Shown in pieces: positions 1 to 12,400 of a DNA stretch of 64,000 nt (position 1 is its first letter; every line of letters starts with the position of its first letter). The DNA comes from Eutreptiella sp. 'Long Island Sound 2002' (lineage: Eukaryota > Euglenozoa > Euglenophyceae > Eutreptiales > Eutreptiaceae), in NCBI GenBank assembly GCA_964036045.1, contig OZ038381.1, forward strand, positions 151,174,352 to 151,238,351, given 5' to 3'. Both the position numbers and the translations under genes were made by a program. The notes beneath the pieces are model-generated. The model had not been told where the DNA came from, did not search any database, and worked only from the letters and a program-made list of their open reading frames with translations.

Positions 1-2596
1 AGCCAACAGTCGCAGTGTATGCTTGTTCTTGTGCTACAATCTGGGAATTTTGTACCAAATTTTGCCACCTAAGAATTGGTGCCAAATTTTGCGCGCACCA
101 AATTTCGCCATTCCAAACATCACACTTTCTCAATGTTCAACGCCCCCCCCCCCCCTGGTATCAGTTGCTTGAGCCGCCATTTTGGTGATTACACCACAGA
201 AGAAGAGGAAAACAAAATAGCTCAGTGTAGGCAGGAGCCATATGAGATCAAGATCATCCACAACAGCGGGTCCCTTCAGGGGCTCCTTCATCCTTCAAGA
301 GAGGCTTTGGGGCGGGGCTTCGCAGGGCCCCTTTTGGGAGGAATCCCTAGGTGTGTCTGTGTGTTGTGCCCTAATATTACCCATGCCATGCGCATACACA
401 TACACTAATAAACGTAGGGCACTTGTGCAAACCATGTTGCTCCCAAGATTTGCAAGCCCCTGAAAATTGTGAGGTACATACAACACAATATTGGAGGCAT
501 GGCAGCAGTATTGCCACGTATGCTCTTGGGCTGTCTCGGCTGAGCGCTGGCCTGTTTGTACAGACAAATCCCAACCCGGATGGCGTGCACTTGTACAGGT
601 AAATCCTGGCCCCAACACCAGCTCATTTGTCCAAAGCAATTCCCAGCCTAGATGCTGCCCTGTTTGTCTGGGCACATCCCGGCCCAGACGGCGGCCAATT
701 TGTTGTGGAAAGCCGCCAATATGCTACAGGAATCGTGCCAGGCCAAGGCCATGCAGGCCTAGGCACATGCACAGTCAAAATGGTTCCATCCCTCTTTGGC
801 ATGCTCACACACTTGCACAACCAACAATATTCTGTTCTAGCTTTTTCCTCCAATTGATTGTGAACAGCGTGTCATTTTGTTCTTTTTTCTTCTTCTGTTA
901 TTTGGTTGTTGTGTTCTGTCATTTTTGGTGTTTTTGTACATTGATAAGTAACCTCTTGATACCTTGCGGCCACACAGCATAGCACACTACTAGATTCGTA
1001 GGATGGTTGGAAGTAGAAGGAAAGACACAAGCCAAACTGCAGGAATGGCAGTAGTCGCATCACAAGCACTAAAACCTCCATGTTTGGTACTTTATTGTGT
1101 TGCTATGTTTGTGTGATTGGGTGCCCGTTCTAAAATGGTTCTGATTTGGTGTCATAAAAGCTTTCTAAAAGTGAAGGGTGTTTTGCTTTGAGAACACCCC
1201 AATTAGAACTGTTTGAAAAGGGGAACAAGAATCACGAAGCAAGCAGCACCACGAAGCACCATACAATATCAAGCTGCACGACACATCGTGGAGCAACGCC
1301 CTTTCACATCAACTAGCGTTAGCACCACACACCGACGGGGCACCCACCCACCCATCCAACCTCCCATCCTCCCAACCAAACACAAAACACTGGAAGAAAA
1401 TCCTTTAGCGCTGACCCCAACCTTGCACCCAACCCCACAAGAAAGGGGGATGGGGGAATTATTAGACCACCCTCCCACCAGCAAAAGAGTTCTAAAAGAC
1501 CCAACCTCTACCCCCATGTAGGTGTAAAAAAGGAGGGGAGGTACAACCCAAGGTGAGCTAAGGGAAGGTGTAGGTGGAACCTTTGGTAGAGTGACACCAA
1601 GAGCTATTTGATTGCCCCCTTGCCATTGCACCTATTTCACCTCATTTTGAGCTTTTTATGGCCTACTTTCACCCAAAAAGAGTTCTAAACTATAAAAAGC
1701 TTTGAAAAGGTACCATTTTTGGTCCAACACGGTCCAAAAGAGGTCAACGGTGCAATTTTTCTATTGTGATCCTGGACCTTTAGGATGCCCAATCAAATGT
1801 TTCCAGCCAGCCTTGAGCTTGTGATTACCCCCCCCCCCCCACAAAAAAGTCCCAAAAAGCCTTGAAATTGGGCCATTTTGCAAACAAAAGGATTCAAGTC
1901 CCCATTTTTCCAGACTGCTTGGGAAACTAATGCAAGTGTTTTTGGCCTGTGTCGAGCCCACATGAACACTCTTCAGGCCCATGCATTGATGCATCCTAGG
2001 CAGCAGTATGTGGGGATATAGACACAAACCGCAAATGGGTCAGGCAACCCCGATTCCCTGAAGAGTTTCCCTGTGTGCAGATTATGTGCTAAGCATTACA
2101 CAACATGCTAGATTTGCGCATGTGTGTCCTCGTGTGGTGCACAGCGCCAAGTGCGCAACCTGCAGTGTGCGCGTGTGCATTGTGCAGGATCCTTTCCCCG
2201 CCAGTTCAGTCCCAAAACTCAATCCTGACTCATATTCATGGGGTTTAGGTTGAAGTTGGGTTGGAACTCAGTCATCCTGCCACACCCAGTCTCTTTTTCA
2301 AAGGGTTCTGCTCGCAACATTTTATACACTATTTCGGCACCAACAAAAGCCAAGGATCATGAGGCAAAAGACAGCCAGGAATATTTTGAGACGGTGGTGC
2401 GGTGCTACAAGATGGGGAAAACGAAGGCTGAGGTGTGCATGTGGATGAGCGTGCAGGCAGATGGCTGGGATTCTGCACGCTGGTTTTTTTCCTGCATTTG
2501 ATTTGTGCCTGCATTGTCCATGCCTGTAAACAAGGGCAATGACACAAACAGCAGTCTGATCACTGGTGGCGGCAGACATAGTACAATGTGTGTTGC
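1..2596. other. No gene supported; AT-mixed unique-looking sequence
   Basis: No exon or RNA gene can be supported here. The stretch has homopolymer C runs near 145-155 and 1829-1840, and several short open frames on both strands without recognisable motifs. If the GSAP-like gene further right is real, its missing N-terminal exons should lie here or upstream; I looked for the beta-propeller segments and did not find them convincingly. Confidence 0.4.
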
Positions 2597-2640
2597 TGGT
2601 GGTGGTGGTGGTGGTGGTGGTGGTGGTGGTGGTGGTGGTG
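2597..2640. repeat. (GGT)n trinucleotide microsatellite
   Basis: About 14 perfect TGG/GGT triplets in a row. It lies inside a short open frame, where it would give polyglycine, but nothing around it supports a coding role. Confidence 0.95.
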
Positions 2641-5600
2641 CAAGGTGTGTGGGTCTCTGGTTTATGATGTTGGCATGCTTCTGTGCGCAGGAGGGGTATT
2701 TTGAAGCCAGTCTATTCCACGAAATGATGTAAGCACCACAGTGCATGTCGGTATTTCGGCTGTGCACCTACCGTGGTTTCCCCCACACGTGCAGGGTGGT
2801 TTCTCTCATGTGTGCTGGCAGCCATTTTGGACTAGGAGGGCTCACATTGCATGTCTCCCGCTTTGCATTCTCCACAGGTTCTATGGGAGGCGCACCCGCA
2901 GATGTGGCTGCCCCAGCGCCTGCTGCGGTCCCATTCAGTATACACCCCATTTGCCTGGCGAAACACAACAAGCTCCCCAGAGGCCTCCATCTATTTGCAT
3001 GTCGTGAAGCTCGACCTCCCTAAAGTGTGTCCAAGTGTAGAGGAGGGAAGCTCCCAATTTTCCCCCTTTTGTCTGATGTTGGGACCTGAGGCCTGCACCT
3101 GAACGATGTTCTGCATGCTTGCAACCCACCGTTAAACCATGCTACTACTTGGACTGCTGCCAACCACCGGCAAGCAGAACAGTCGGCATCCCAGAGTTGA
3201 GCAATTGCAGAACCGTTGAATTCCAGTGCAATCAGTTCATTTTATCTTTTTGAGCGGTGTCCCACTGCCTCGCCAAATGGTTCATCTATGCTATTTAGCC
3301 AATCCATTGCCCTGCGGACCATGGCCTCCATCTGTCTCCCTTTTTTTGACCCTCTCACCCCCTTCTCTCTCTCACCGTTGTGATGATAACAAGTGGACTT
3401 CTCAAAACTGATTGTAATTTTTGAATCCTTCCAACTGTCTTGCATCTTTAGGATTGTTCCAATTGTGTTGTTGGTTTTGACAAAAAGCTGCGATGGCAAA
3501 CTATTGAAGGTGCTAGAATTACGAATGAAATGTTTTTGTAGGACAAGGGTGGATTGCTGCGCCAGGGATCGCAGATGCCAACTACTGTGCGTCACCAAGG
3601 CTTTGGGGGAGCACCTGACACGGCATGGAGATTTGGCAATGTATTGCGACCAAGCAACCGTCCTTACCACCAAGGGTTTTTCTCTCCGAAGGGGCCTAAC
3701 CTAGGAGGGGGGGAAGCCTGGGCCGTTCTGGGAAAATGTGCCGCAAATAGCCTGCAGCGCGCGTGCAGCTCAGATATACCCCGTTAGGTGACCAAACTTG
3801 CCCACGCCTTGGAAGCCCCAATTTGGCCATTTTTGCGTTTTTTCCATCAGCAGATCGTACACATGAAATTTGCCGTTTTTAACTGCCTCTGTGGTGTAGC
3901 AGGTGAAGACATTGAGGCACCGTAAGTCTTAATGTGATGGAAGTATTGGCAAAGATGTCTAAAATGGTATGTGCATTTCATTTAATATACCCCGGGGCAT
4001 GTAATATGCCCGGGGGCATTTGATATCCCCCTAGGGGATATTGAGTGGGGCGAAGGGATATTGAGTGGGGGGGCGGGGTTGAAAGTTCGGGCCCAATAGG
4101 GCTTAGGCGTGCAAACTATTAGCCTTTCCCATCTCTGTAGGTCCATGCTTTGTTGAACTCCCATGGAAGGCTAGGTATGCAACCGGGACACCAAGAGGAG
4201 ACCGACGATTGTGGTAGGTGTTATGACAGCACCCAAAAACACACCCTAAAAATTTGGTATCTCTAAGTTTTCATCCCTGTGTGGTCTCTCTAGAGGCCAT
4301 AGCCATGTAAAGGGGCCTGGACACGTTTCTGTAGGTCCCATGTGGGACTTGCGGGCACAAAGGACAGGATATACCACCTTGGCAAAGCTGTGGAAGTGAG
4401 ACCCTGGAGCCCACTTGAGTGCCACTTTTTTACTACTGTTGTGCCCTGATTCTACATGTGAAAAGGAGGAGGGGGGGCAACATGCACGTTTCATCAGTTG
4501 GACACCAATTGAGTGGGAAAGTATCCGGGTTCATTTCAGAAGTTGCGGGGTTGAGCCACAACAGGCATGTGAAACAAGCCAAAATGGCTAACCAAGTGAG
4601 TATAAAAAAATCATAATTTGGGCGATTTGGCAGCACAGTGCCGGCATGGAACGGACTCCAGGGGGCAGAAGCAGCACTTGTGAGTCCCACTCTCCCAGAC
4701 CGGGCGGGGGAGGAATGGGGGGCAGAGTTGCACACATCTTCCATACATACTGACGGTGGTGGTTGAACTCAGAAGCACATAAGTGCAAGGGCCCTCAGTC
4801 CATTGTTGACCAAGGTCTACTGTCATGATGCACATGGACAGTTGCGATCGCGCACAGACTTTGAATTGGGGCTTGAGACTTTTCAGCACCCTCACCTGCA
4901 AGTGAAGATTGAAGTGTTGGCACACCACACACCTGACAGCTTGTGCAAAAAATAAAATGGTCATGGCATGTTATGCACTTGAACTGTCTTGTTATCTCCT
5001 TCATTGTTGTGACTGCGCACACTGCACCTCCTGGGCACAGGGGAGGAACCCAGCGACTGCATACCATGTGGAGGCCTGATCTCAAGTACTTAGCCCTGAA
5101 AATTGAAAATTGGCACTCTCTCACTGTGTACCACAGATGCTTCTGCCCCGGATTTGAAAATGCATAGATTAACCCCAGCAAGAGGGTTACCAGAATTTTA
5201 TGGCACAAAGGCTTTAGAGCTCAGCTGTCCAAATGTCAATTTCTGTGGTGCGCGCGTGCTCTTCTGGCAGTGCACAGGGTGTCACCACATTGCCAATGGG
5301 ACCTCCAAGTGGGGCTGGTTGCCCAACGCTCCAGGTATGTGCCACCTTGTAGCCCCGTGAAGTACAGGACGACAAGCGCACCACTCTGCAGAAATGCAAG
5401 GAGAAAAGCACACAACAATAGCCCGCCTGAAAAGACTGCGCAGATGCAGAGGAATTGCAGTGGCCAGGCACATCCATTGTGCATCGCCATCACAAAACCA
5501 CCTGGACCACTCAACAAGATCCTTGGGGACAGAGGTTATGAAAGCACCACGGGGAAAGCCTGCGGGTGAGTAACAGGGCTAAAGACAAGGTCTAGGTTGG

Positions 5601-5754
5601 GACAAGGGGATCAGGCTGTCAAGCAAGGGTAGTGTATCACTTGTGCCACGCCAGAAGATGAGGCTTTGCCTCTGCAACCTCATTCAATTGTCCATTTTTC
5701 CAAGCTGCTTGCCACTGCCCACCCCTGGATGACCATCCACCACAAAACATACAG
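2641..5754. other. No gene supported; possible intron or intergenic
   Basis: No open frame here has recognisable domains. A candidate splice acceptor (CTCCACAG) at about 2870-2877 and scattered GTGAGT-like donors exist, but no reading frame could be tied to a family. A small cluster of AT-rich palindromic text with alternating ATAT and CCCC motifs lies at 3985-4075. Confidence 0.35.
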
Positions 5755-5840
5755 CCCACTCTCTGTTGTCCTGCACCATTTCTTGCAGTTTCCTCCACGC
5801 GTTGTTTTGTGCCAGCAGCACATTGAGAAAACATGTGGAG
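5755..5840 (+). CDS. Candidate exon, GSAP-like protein (beta-propeller region)
   Basis: Weakest of the upstream exons. The frame ending ...EKTCG stops at a GTATGC donor at 5841 with one base (g) left over. The exon at 6785 starts with the two bases needed to finish a glycine codon, giving a G-Q-I junction that matches the G-Q-I found at the equivalent place in animal GSAP. The acceptor chosen (ACAG at 5751-5754) is a guess; another CAG lies near 5789, so the start is uncertain. A hAT-like element sits in the following intron. It could be chance, because the exon is short and its match is mainly the phase and the last few residues. Confidence 0.3.
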
Positions 5841-5916
5841 GTATGCTTGATGAGGAGTGCAGAGGTCTAGAAGCGCTGGTGCACAAGATGTAGATGATTA
5901 CCTGGTAATAACGGAC

Positions 5917-6561
5917 CAAGCACCAACAGCCGCAGCATGCCGCAGCATTAGATTTTAGGAGCCGTTGGTGGGGGTTTTGAAGCATGCTGCAGCATGCCGC
6001 AGTGGTCTGAATTTTCCAGGTGGGTTCACACAGCTACACCTGTCTCCTGATGTGCCACAGATTTTCGTCTTTTTTTGTATCATTTCCCCATTTCTTTGAT
6101 GTCAACTCCCACTGCTACTCCCACGATTGAGGGGTCACAGAAACCTGTGAGGAACAAGGAGACAACCAGGAGCAGCCAAGGTGAGTCACAGATGGGAAAT
6201 TGCATTGCAGTCTTTGTGTTGTGTGGTTATCTACGAAAGGGGCCATCCTTAAGGACCATGTTTTGGGCGATAATGTGAAACAATGTTACAGTTCATATGC
6301 ACAGAAACCTGGTTCACATGCCCATAAAGCTGCTGCACAACCTGTACCAAAACAGGCACCAGAAGCTGCACCTCAACAACTGCCTACTATTCCTGTCAGC
6401 GTTCCTCCAGCACAACCTGAACCTGCACCACCTCCCGGGAAAAAGCATTATTTTGCCACCTATGTGGGTTTTGGAAAAGGACCTTGCCCCCACCAACAGC
6501 TTGAAGCATGCCGCAGTATGCCGCAGTGTGCGAAAATTTTCTTGGGGACTGTTGGTGCTTG
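5917..6561 (+). mobile_element. hAT-like non-autonomous element, copy 1
   Basis: The element is bounded by 13-bp terminal inverted repeats CAAGCACCAACAG...CTGTTGGTGCTTG. Subterminal GCATGCCGCAG motifs repeat near both ends. The interior matches the copy at 27454: GATTTTCG...TTTTTTTG, then GAGGAACAAGGAGACAACCAGG, then GGTGAGTCACA, then a stretch ending TATCTACGAAAGGGGCCATCC. That last stretch corresponds in the other copy to a short Cys/His protein segment resembling a BED zinc finger, but here it is out of frame. No clear 8-bp target duplication is visible at this site (TAACGGAC against ACCATGGT). Confidence 0.7.
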
Positions 6562-6784
6562 ACCATGGTGTCTATTCGTAGCGTTCTTCTGCCCTTCTGT
6601 GGGTTTTTGGGTTTGTGGGGTTTCTAAACACAATCATTTTGTTGACCGGAGAAAGGCATACTGACCACTGGGCCAGTGGCACAGTGTCTCAGGCGCCACA
6701 GGGACTCGGCATGCATGAGGTCGGAGAAATGCGGGCTGGTCAGCAAGCCTCCCCAGCCCCCCCCCCCCCAATTTTGCCTCACAG

Positions 6785-6866
6785 GGCAAATCGAGGTGTC
6801 CATTTACTGCTTCTCCACAAAAATGCGGATGGATTACACTTTGAACCTCATCCCAGGCAAATTCAG
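6785..6866 (+). CDS. Candidate exon, GSAP-like protein
   Basis: The exon is bounded by an acceptor TTTTGCCTCACAG and a donor CAG/GTATGC. It reads (G)QIEVSIYCFSTKM... and ends with two bases (AG) of a split codon. In animal gamma-secretase-activating proteins the segment just before the conserved VYLPGH motif also begins G-Q-I followed by a hydrophobic beta strand. The split codon joins in frame to the next exon at 7862 (AG+C, serine). GSAP is a cytosolic, membrane-associated regulator in animals; its role in a protist is unknown. Identification rests on remembered family features, not on a search. Confidence 0.45.
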
Positions 6867-7861
6867 GTATGCAACCTCTCATCCCTGTGTTGAGTGTGGA
6901 TTGCGGATTGCACATCACCCACGGATTATACCGTGGGCTCAATTGCGCAGCAAGGCTGGTTTTAGCAGAGTAACGGTGCACGCTGAATATCAGAAAATTT
7001 GAGGTCTTTTCGTCTAAGGGAGCGCACTTAGCGCAGTGCGCGCGCAGTGCAACTATTTGGGCATGTGGCCGTACTAGAGACCCATACTTTGTGATACCAG
7101 GGGGGCATCATTCTTGTTTGAGAGTACATTTTGATCTTCCACATTGGGAATATGGCATTTTTGGATTTTCACCTAGTTTCACCCATTTCCATTTTTTCCC
7201 ACTTTTTTTTGCTCATTTCCACCACATCCACTCTTTCCTAGGTTGATTTCTCCCCACCATGGGACCTCAAGAAGGCAGAGGCCATGTTTCTTTGTTGTTA
7301 ACCCCCCATCACGGGGACCCCGAGCAGGCACGGCTGATGTCGGACCTCAGGATCATGATCAAGGCCGAGGGACAATCCAGCATCCTCTCCAAGTGCTATA
7401 TCACGTTCAAGTACTATAATCGAAGGTGACCTCACAGACTTGATCAGCACCAAGGATCCTTCATGCTAGCCAAGACGTACCATGCCGTCATCCCGAGACG
7501 ATCGGCAGCGGGACTATGCTAGACAGCCATACCCAGCACCCCTGGGTCCATCCTCCCACCCCCATTCGTGGAAGATGGACCACGTGCTGCCCCCACTGAA
7601 GGAGGTCTCCCAGGGTCTACAGTGGGACATGCTCCTGAGGCAGGGGTGATATAAGGGTGTTTGGAAGGGGTGTGCTTGGGGACTCTTCAGAGGGAACCTA
7701 GTCTAAAAAGTAGCGCGCAGTGCAAGGGCTCCCCCTTAGACATGTGCCGAAAGAATATGTTGGGCTTTGTTGGTCTGTTTGTCGCTTTCAGTTTTGGAAG
7801 CAGGGGCATGGCAGATAGGTTCCCATCCGTTCTATTGATTGCCCTGCCCATTATTTTGCAG
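6867..7861 (+). other. Presumed intron between GSAP-like exons
   Basis: About 1 kb with a donor GTATGC at its start and TTATTTTGCAG at its end. It holds an alternating GCGC tract at 7030-7049. A short open stretch at about 7316-7428 reads plausibly as protein (DLRIMIKAEG...), but it has no splice signals consistent with the neighbouring phases and I could not place it. Confidence 0.35.
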
Positions 7862-8131
7862 CTGCAAAGACACCGACGCCGCCCCTACGGACGACCTGGG
7901 GATTTCCCGCCAGCCAGAAGGCCATGCCCGGTCCCTGCACCACCATCACAAGCACAGCCGCAGCGGGGAGAAGCGGGACCGTGAGGCACAGCCGCGGGTG
8001 TGCTTTGGCACTGTCAATGGGTTATTGGTCGTGTATGTGCCTGGGCATTGTATCCATTTCCTGGACTGCAACCATGCAGAGCACTGGGTGAGCTGGACCG
8101 ACCCGCTGCAAATCCCAGCGCTTCCAGTGAG
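7862..8131 (+). CDS. Candidate exon, GSAP-like protein with VYVPGH motif
   Basis: This is the most telling exon. After a His/Ser/Arg-rich stretch (HHHHKHSRS near the middle), which looks like a lineage-specific linker, it reads GLLVVYVPGHCIHFLDC. The family signature in animal GSAP is VAVYLPGHFFHLLNVQH, at the end of the N-terminal propeller-like region, with the same spacing to a following acidic/hydrophobic stretch. The acceptor is TTATTTTGCAG, with AG+C completing a serine. The donor is GTGAG/GTGCGT at 8132, again leaving two bases (AG). The open frame continues to a stop at 8174, so a last-exon reading is possible, but the next conserved block lies in the exon at 9252 with matching phase. 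Confidence 0.6.
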
Positions 8132-8589
8132 GTGCGTGTTTTGCTGTGATGAGATGGAGCAGATGGGGAAGTGATGATTGCCAGCCGCAGCAGCACCACC
8201 ATCACCCCACCACTCCGATTCAGTTGCCATTCCCACAGCCTCTGTGATTTGCGGTTTTTGGACGGATTTTGTGCGATTAGATGGTTTGGGACAGGTTTGG
8301 GACAGGTTTGTATGGGTTTAAACGGGATGCCACAAGCCCCTCACAGGCCTATGCCCCCCTCCCCCCACTCTCCTGGTCCAACCCCTCTTCCTCGCCGAAC
8401 CCATTTACTGTCAGCCCATCCCCATCAAAATGTCAGGAAAGGCGAGCGGCAGCAACCCAGCTCAACACTTCAAACGGGGACTGACAAACACAGGGATATG
8501 GGACACTGACACCTCGGTAAGAAGGCCAATGGCATGCCGGTACAGGGCCCATCTCATTTCACAGCGTCATTTGGGCAGTGTTGAGGGCG

Positions 8590-8654
<65 letters not shown>

Positions 8655-9251
8655 CTGCGGGATCCTCCAATCACTGCGGGATCCTCCAATGGTATTACCA
8701 TTGACAACCCTCCTGGGAGGCGAGTTTTCTATTCTACATGAAGCTCATTTTTTCGAAGGAGGGATTGATTGACAAACGCAGTAAGATCTGATTGAGCACT
8801 ACGATTCACCCTACCCCAAGAAGCGCCGCAATACAAGGTACAGTGAGAAAGAATGGAACGGTGGTTGGTGCATATGAGAATATCGATCAGGAGAATGCGA
8901 ATGCAGATGTGTAACAAGAGAGAGTTATGTCTTGTGCTGCTGCAGTCGATGCGAACAGTTGTGTACGTTTACATTGGAAACTACCAACGGCATGCATGCT
9001 CATTTATTTTGAATCCGAAATCCATTCACAACAATTGGGAGACCACAACTACGATGACGACCAAGCACCCATTTATCGTGGATCATTCCTCTTTGTTCAC
9101 TGAAGCAGGCAAGAAGTTTCTGCGCCCATTCTGTCAGAGATTAATGCACACAGGCCCCACATTTTTCATTGTGACAACGTCGTAGGACCAAACCCCATTC
9201 CTCACATTACAACCCGACCATTTGCGCACATTCCCCTGTATATGTGAACAG
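8132..9251 (+). other. Presumed intron between GSAP-like exons
   Basis: A 1.1-kb stretch with no supported coding content. It includes an (ATC)n microsatellite and a 19-bp tandem duplication (ATCACTGCGGGATCCTCCA, 8652-8690). A 110-codon open frame at 8853-9185 was considered, but its composition looks random and it does not fit the flanking phases. Confidence 0.35.
8590..8654. repeat. (ATC)n trinucleotide microsatellite
   Basis: About 21 uninterrupted CAT/ATC triplets. Depending on frame it reads as polySer, polyHis or polyIle. It lies in presumed intron. Confidence 0.95.
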
Positions 9252-9461
9252 CTCCCAGTCCTTGTTGGCCCCGATGATGTTTCCTGAGCCTGAGTCAGGC
9301 CGAGGGGGCGAGATGCTGGTGGATCTTCGCAATCCCCGGGGCCTTGCCTTCTATTCATATGATTTCGACGCTGCGATGTTGGTCAAGTGTGTGCAGAGCC
9401 AGCGCAACCCTCAATCCTTGCAGACCCTGCAAATGGCTCTCCAGCACAAGGCCTACCACAG
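9252..9461 (+). CDS. Candidate exon, GSAP-like protein (start of helical C-terminal region)
   Basis: The exon follows acceptor TATGTGAACAG and reads SSQSLLAPMM... then GEMLVDLRNPRGLAFYSY and AAMLVKCVQ...LQTLQMALQHKAYH. In animal GSAP the block after VYLPGH is GSLVLDCCSGKLYRALLSQ, then a leucine-rich helix, then AALHCALY. Order and spacing agree. The start completes the split serine codon from 8131 (AG+C). Two donors are possible: GTTTGC at 9462 leaves two bases and fits the exon at 25064 (AG+T, serine); GTGGGG at 9479 leaves one base and does not. I prefer the first on phase, although its donor is weak. Confidence 0.58.
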
Positions 9462-12400
9462 GTTTGCTGTGCTTCAAGGTGGGGTTTTCCACCGGTCCAC
9501 AAAAGTTTTTGTTTGATGTTTTTTGCCTTTTTGTCAGGCCACACGCCGCATGATCTGATTTAGTGGCGACTGACAATGTATCAACCTCGTGACTGGCAGA
9601 GGCATCTGATTTGTAATCAGTAGGGTATTCATGGGGTCTGAAATGGCACCAGTGAGTTGGTCATTTGTAAACGGTATGGGATGAAGATAGATATTTTGAA
9701 ATTACAGTGTTTGCTTTTGGAGTGTTGATGGTTTTGATGCCAAGTTGTTAGTTATGTCATTTTACGGGGAAACCCTCGTTTTTCGAGGAGTTGAGCTGGT
9801 GTTCCACGTGTATTTGGTAGGGTCGTTGCCGCGTGGATGCCCCTCGGCTTGCCTGCATTTTGGGTTGTTCATTTTTGCAGGCAGCATTTTGGCCCTCAGA
9901 ATGGTGCGTAAGTTTACATGATCCTTTCAATCCAATTTGTCAGAGCCAGTGAGCATTGCATGACGTGAGAAATCAAACAGCTTTGTGCCACATGAGGCTC
10001 GTTGAAACTCAACAGCTGACTAGGGGGGCGTACCGTGCACTGTGCGCGCGCTGTGCGAAAAGTTGGCTGTTCTCCACCACCGGGAGTTCGGTAAGTTCAG
10101 AAGATTGAAAGGGCGTCATTGAATGGCTGCTGCAGTGGACAGGGCTATAGGGGGCAGAATTTAGGTCCCTGGGACCCATGGCAAGCATCAGATGTTTCAA
10201 TTTTTGAGTTTAGAATTGATTGTGCATGATTCCGCAGGTGGGTGGTTTTCAGGGTTGTTACCTGGATAATCACCGTAATAATTGGCGCTGTGCGCGCGCT
10301 GTGCCCGCGCTGTGCGAAAACGCCCCCTAGGGATACAGACAAGATGGATTGTTGGCCTTGAGGTGCAAATTCAAAACAAGATGCAGGTTTGGTGACCATC
10401 TGAATATTGAACGAGAAGAAGTGAGTACGGGGATTGAAGTAGGTGGTCTTCCACTGTTCTGCAGAAAATGACAGTGAGCTTCAAGAGAATGCAATTGCCC
10501 CGATGGCGCCCTCATATCGCAGAGCAACGAAAGATGGTGAGGAGCAAGCATGTGGGACCAAGGGCATGGTTCATGTGCAGAAGCACAAAAGGAATCACCT
10601 CAAAGGGACATGACATCATGGGCAGGCGAGCGTAATATACCCCCCCTTTTGGCGTGTATGCACGTAGCATACCGATGTTTAACTCAGGTAAAAATCATCG
10701 TTGTGGGACCCAAAACTGTCCCCCAAGGATTTTTTTTATTTTTGGCCCCCCTGACTCCCCTCAGCTGGATGCCACCTTTTGGGGCAAACATTGCCCCCCA
10801 GTTTTTCAGCCCATTGCCCTGTGGTAGGTCCACACCATCAGCCAGGGGGTCTGGGGTGTGATCACATTTTGTCTGCCATGGTGCATCGGCCAGAGAGGTT
10901 TTCGTTGATCACGTTTTGCCTGCTGTAGCGCATCAGCCAAGGGGGTCTGTGTGACTTTTGCCGTGCACACACACTGCTGTGTGCACTGCTATGGTACTCA
11001 TGCGACACTCCCAGTCTCTGACCTGTCTACGGCCCCCACGCACATATTGGGCCATGGGACAGTCTCTGGCGCCTACTTCCAGCTACAAAAAACTCCAGGT
11101 TGGTGTTAGGGATTCCCTACCACGCTTTGCACATTGAGCCGGGGCCGTAGTCTCTCCATTGTAGAGAGCGATGGTGTCAACAGATCAATGCCCCCCCCCC
11201 CCCCACCCCCCACCACCTTAGTAGCTTAGTAATACTCCAAATGATCATGGAATAGCGGTTTTTCTTTCTTGTGGCAAGTTTCATTGTTTCTGTGCAATTT
11301 AAGAGAAGTAAGCCTGCCCTGCGTCGCGTAGGTGTAGCCCTCAATGGTATGCCCCTAGCGGGAGGTGGGAGTGGATGGGCTGCTTGAAAGACGTGAAATA
11401 AATATGGTTGGATCAAAGCCACGCAAGCCCCGCTTGACCTGACCCCTAGCCCCTGCCTTTTGGGCCCATTTGCGAGTTACATTGGCGGCTTGACCCCTTG
11501 TGCAATCATTGTTTTGTCCAATAATAGTACATCCCCAAGAGTTCTTGGTTGGGGACCCCCTGGAATCCCCCATGTGAATCCCACCCTTTATGGGGGAGGG
11601 GATGCTTTAAAGGCTGAGTGAGGATGCCAGTTGGTATTGTCGTGTGTATGATTTGTCCACCGTTTGGAAGGTAATCCTCCTTGCGTGGATAAGTGGGTTT
11701 GTTGTCCACCCACTGGGTTGGGGGTGGTTTAAGAAATTGTGAGAGGTGGGGAGCCTATATATTATGCCACCATGTTCCCATTTTGGGATCCCCCCCCCCC
11801 CCGCTGGCATCATGACTTTGAGGGCTAGCACCCGGCATTTGCCTTCCTGAAGGGGCATATCTTGGCTTTCCACTGGGAGGTAGGGGTTTCATCTGGCCCG
11901 GCACAGGGGGATGGACCTGGGGGGGGGGGGAGGCAAATGTTGTGCGACACAGCATGTTGGTTCACTATTTTAATTTCTTCTTGGGTTTTGGGGTGTTTGA
12001 AGCACCCAAACGTACTCACCTTCTTTGCATATGGGGGAGGGGGGGGGGGTCAAAAAGGGCAAAAAAACACCCCCTTTTTGTTGGGTCCAAAATTGCGCAT
12101 CTATTGGTTTTTTTTTTCAATTGTGAGCCGAAAAAGCATTTTTAGCTCCTAAGTCTATGAGGTTTGTTGAGGCGGAGTGGGATGAGTGCTCATATAGTTT
12201 TCAGCCATTTTTGTTGTTGACAGCATTTTTGGTACCCCCCCCCTTCGAGGGGTGGTATTGGGGATGATGTTGTGATAGTATACCTATGATAGGATGCAAA
12301 AGAACGCTTTTGCAGCCTCTAGTCCTCTAGTCCTCTTCTCCTCCCTAGGGTTGGCCATGGCCTGTTTGAAAGTCGCGAAATTGCCGTTTCCACGGAAAAG

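Noticed and set aside
8853-9185. 110-codon open frame between GSAP-like exons as an extra exon
   Set aside because: Does not fit the intron phase shared by the flanking exons and has no matching block in the family.
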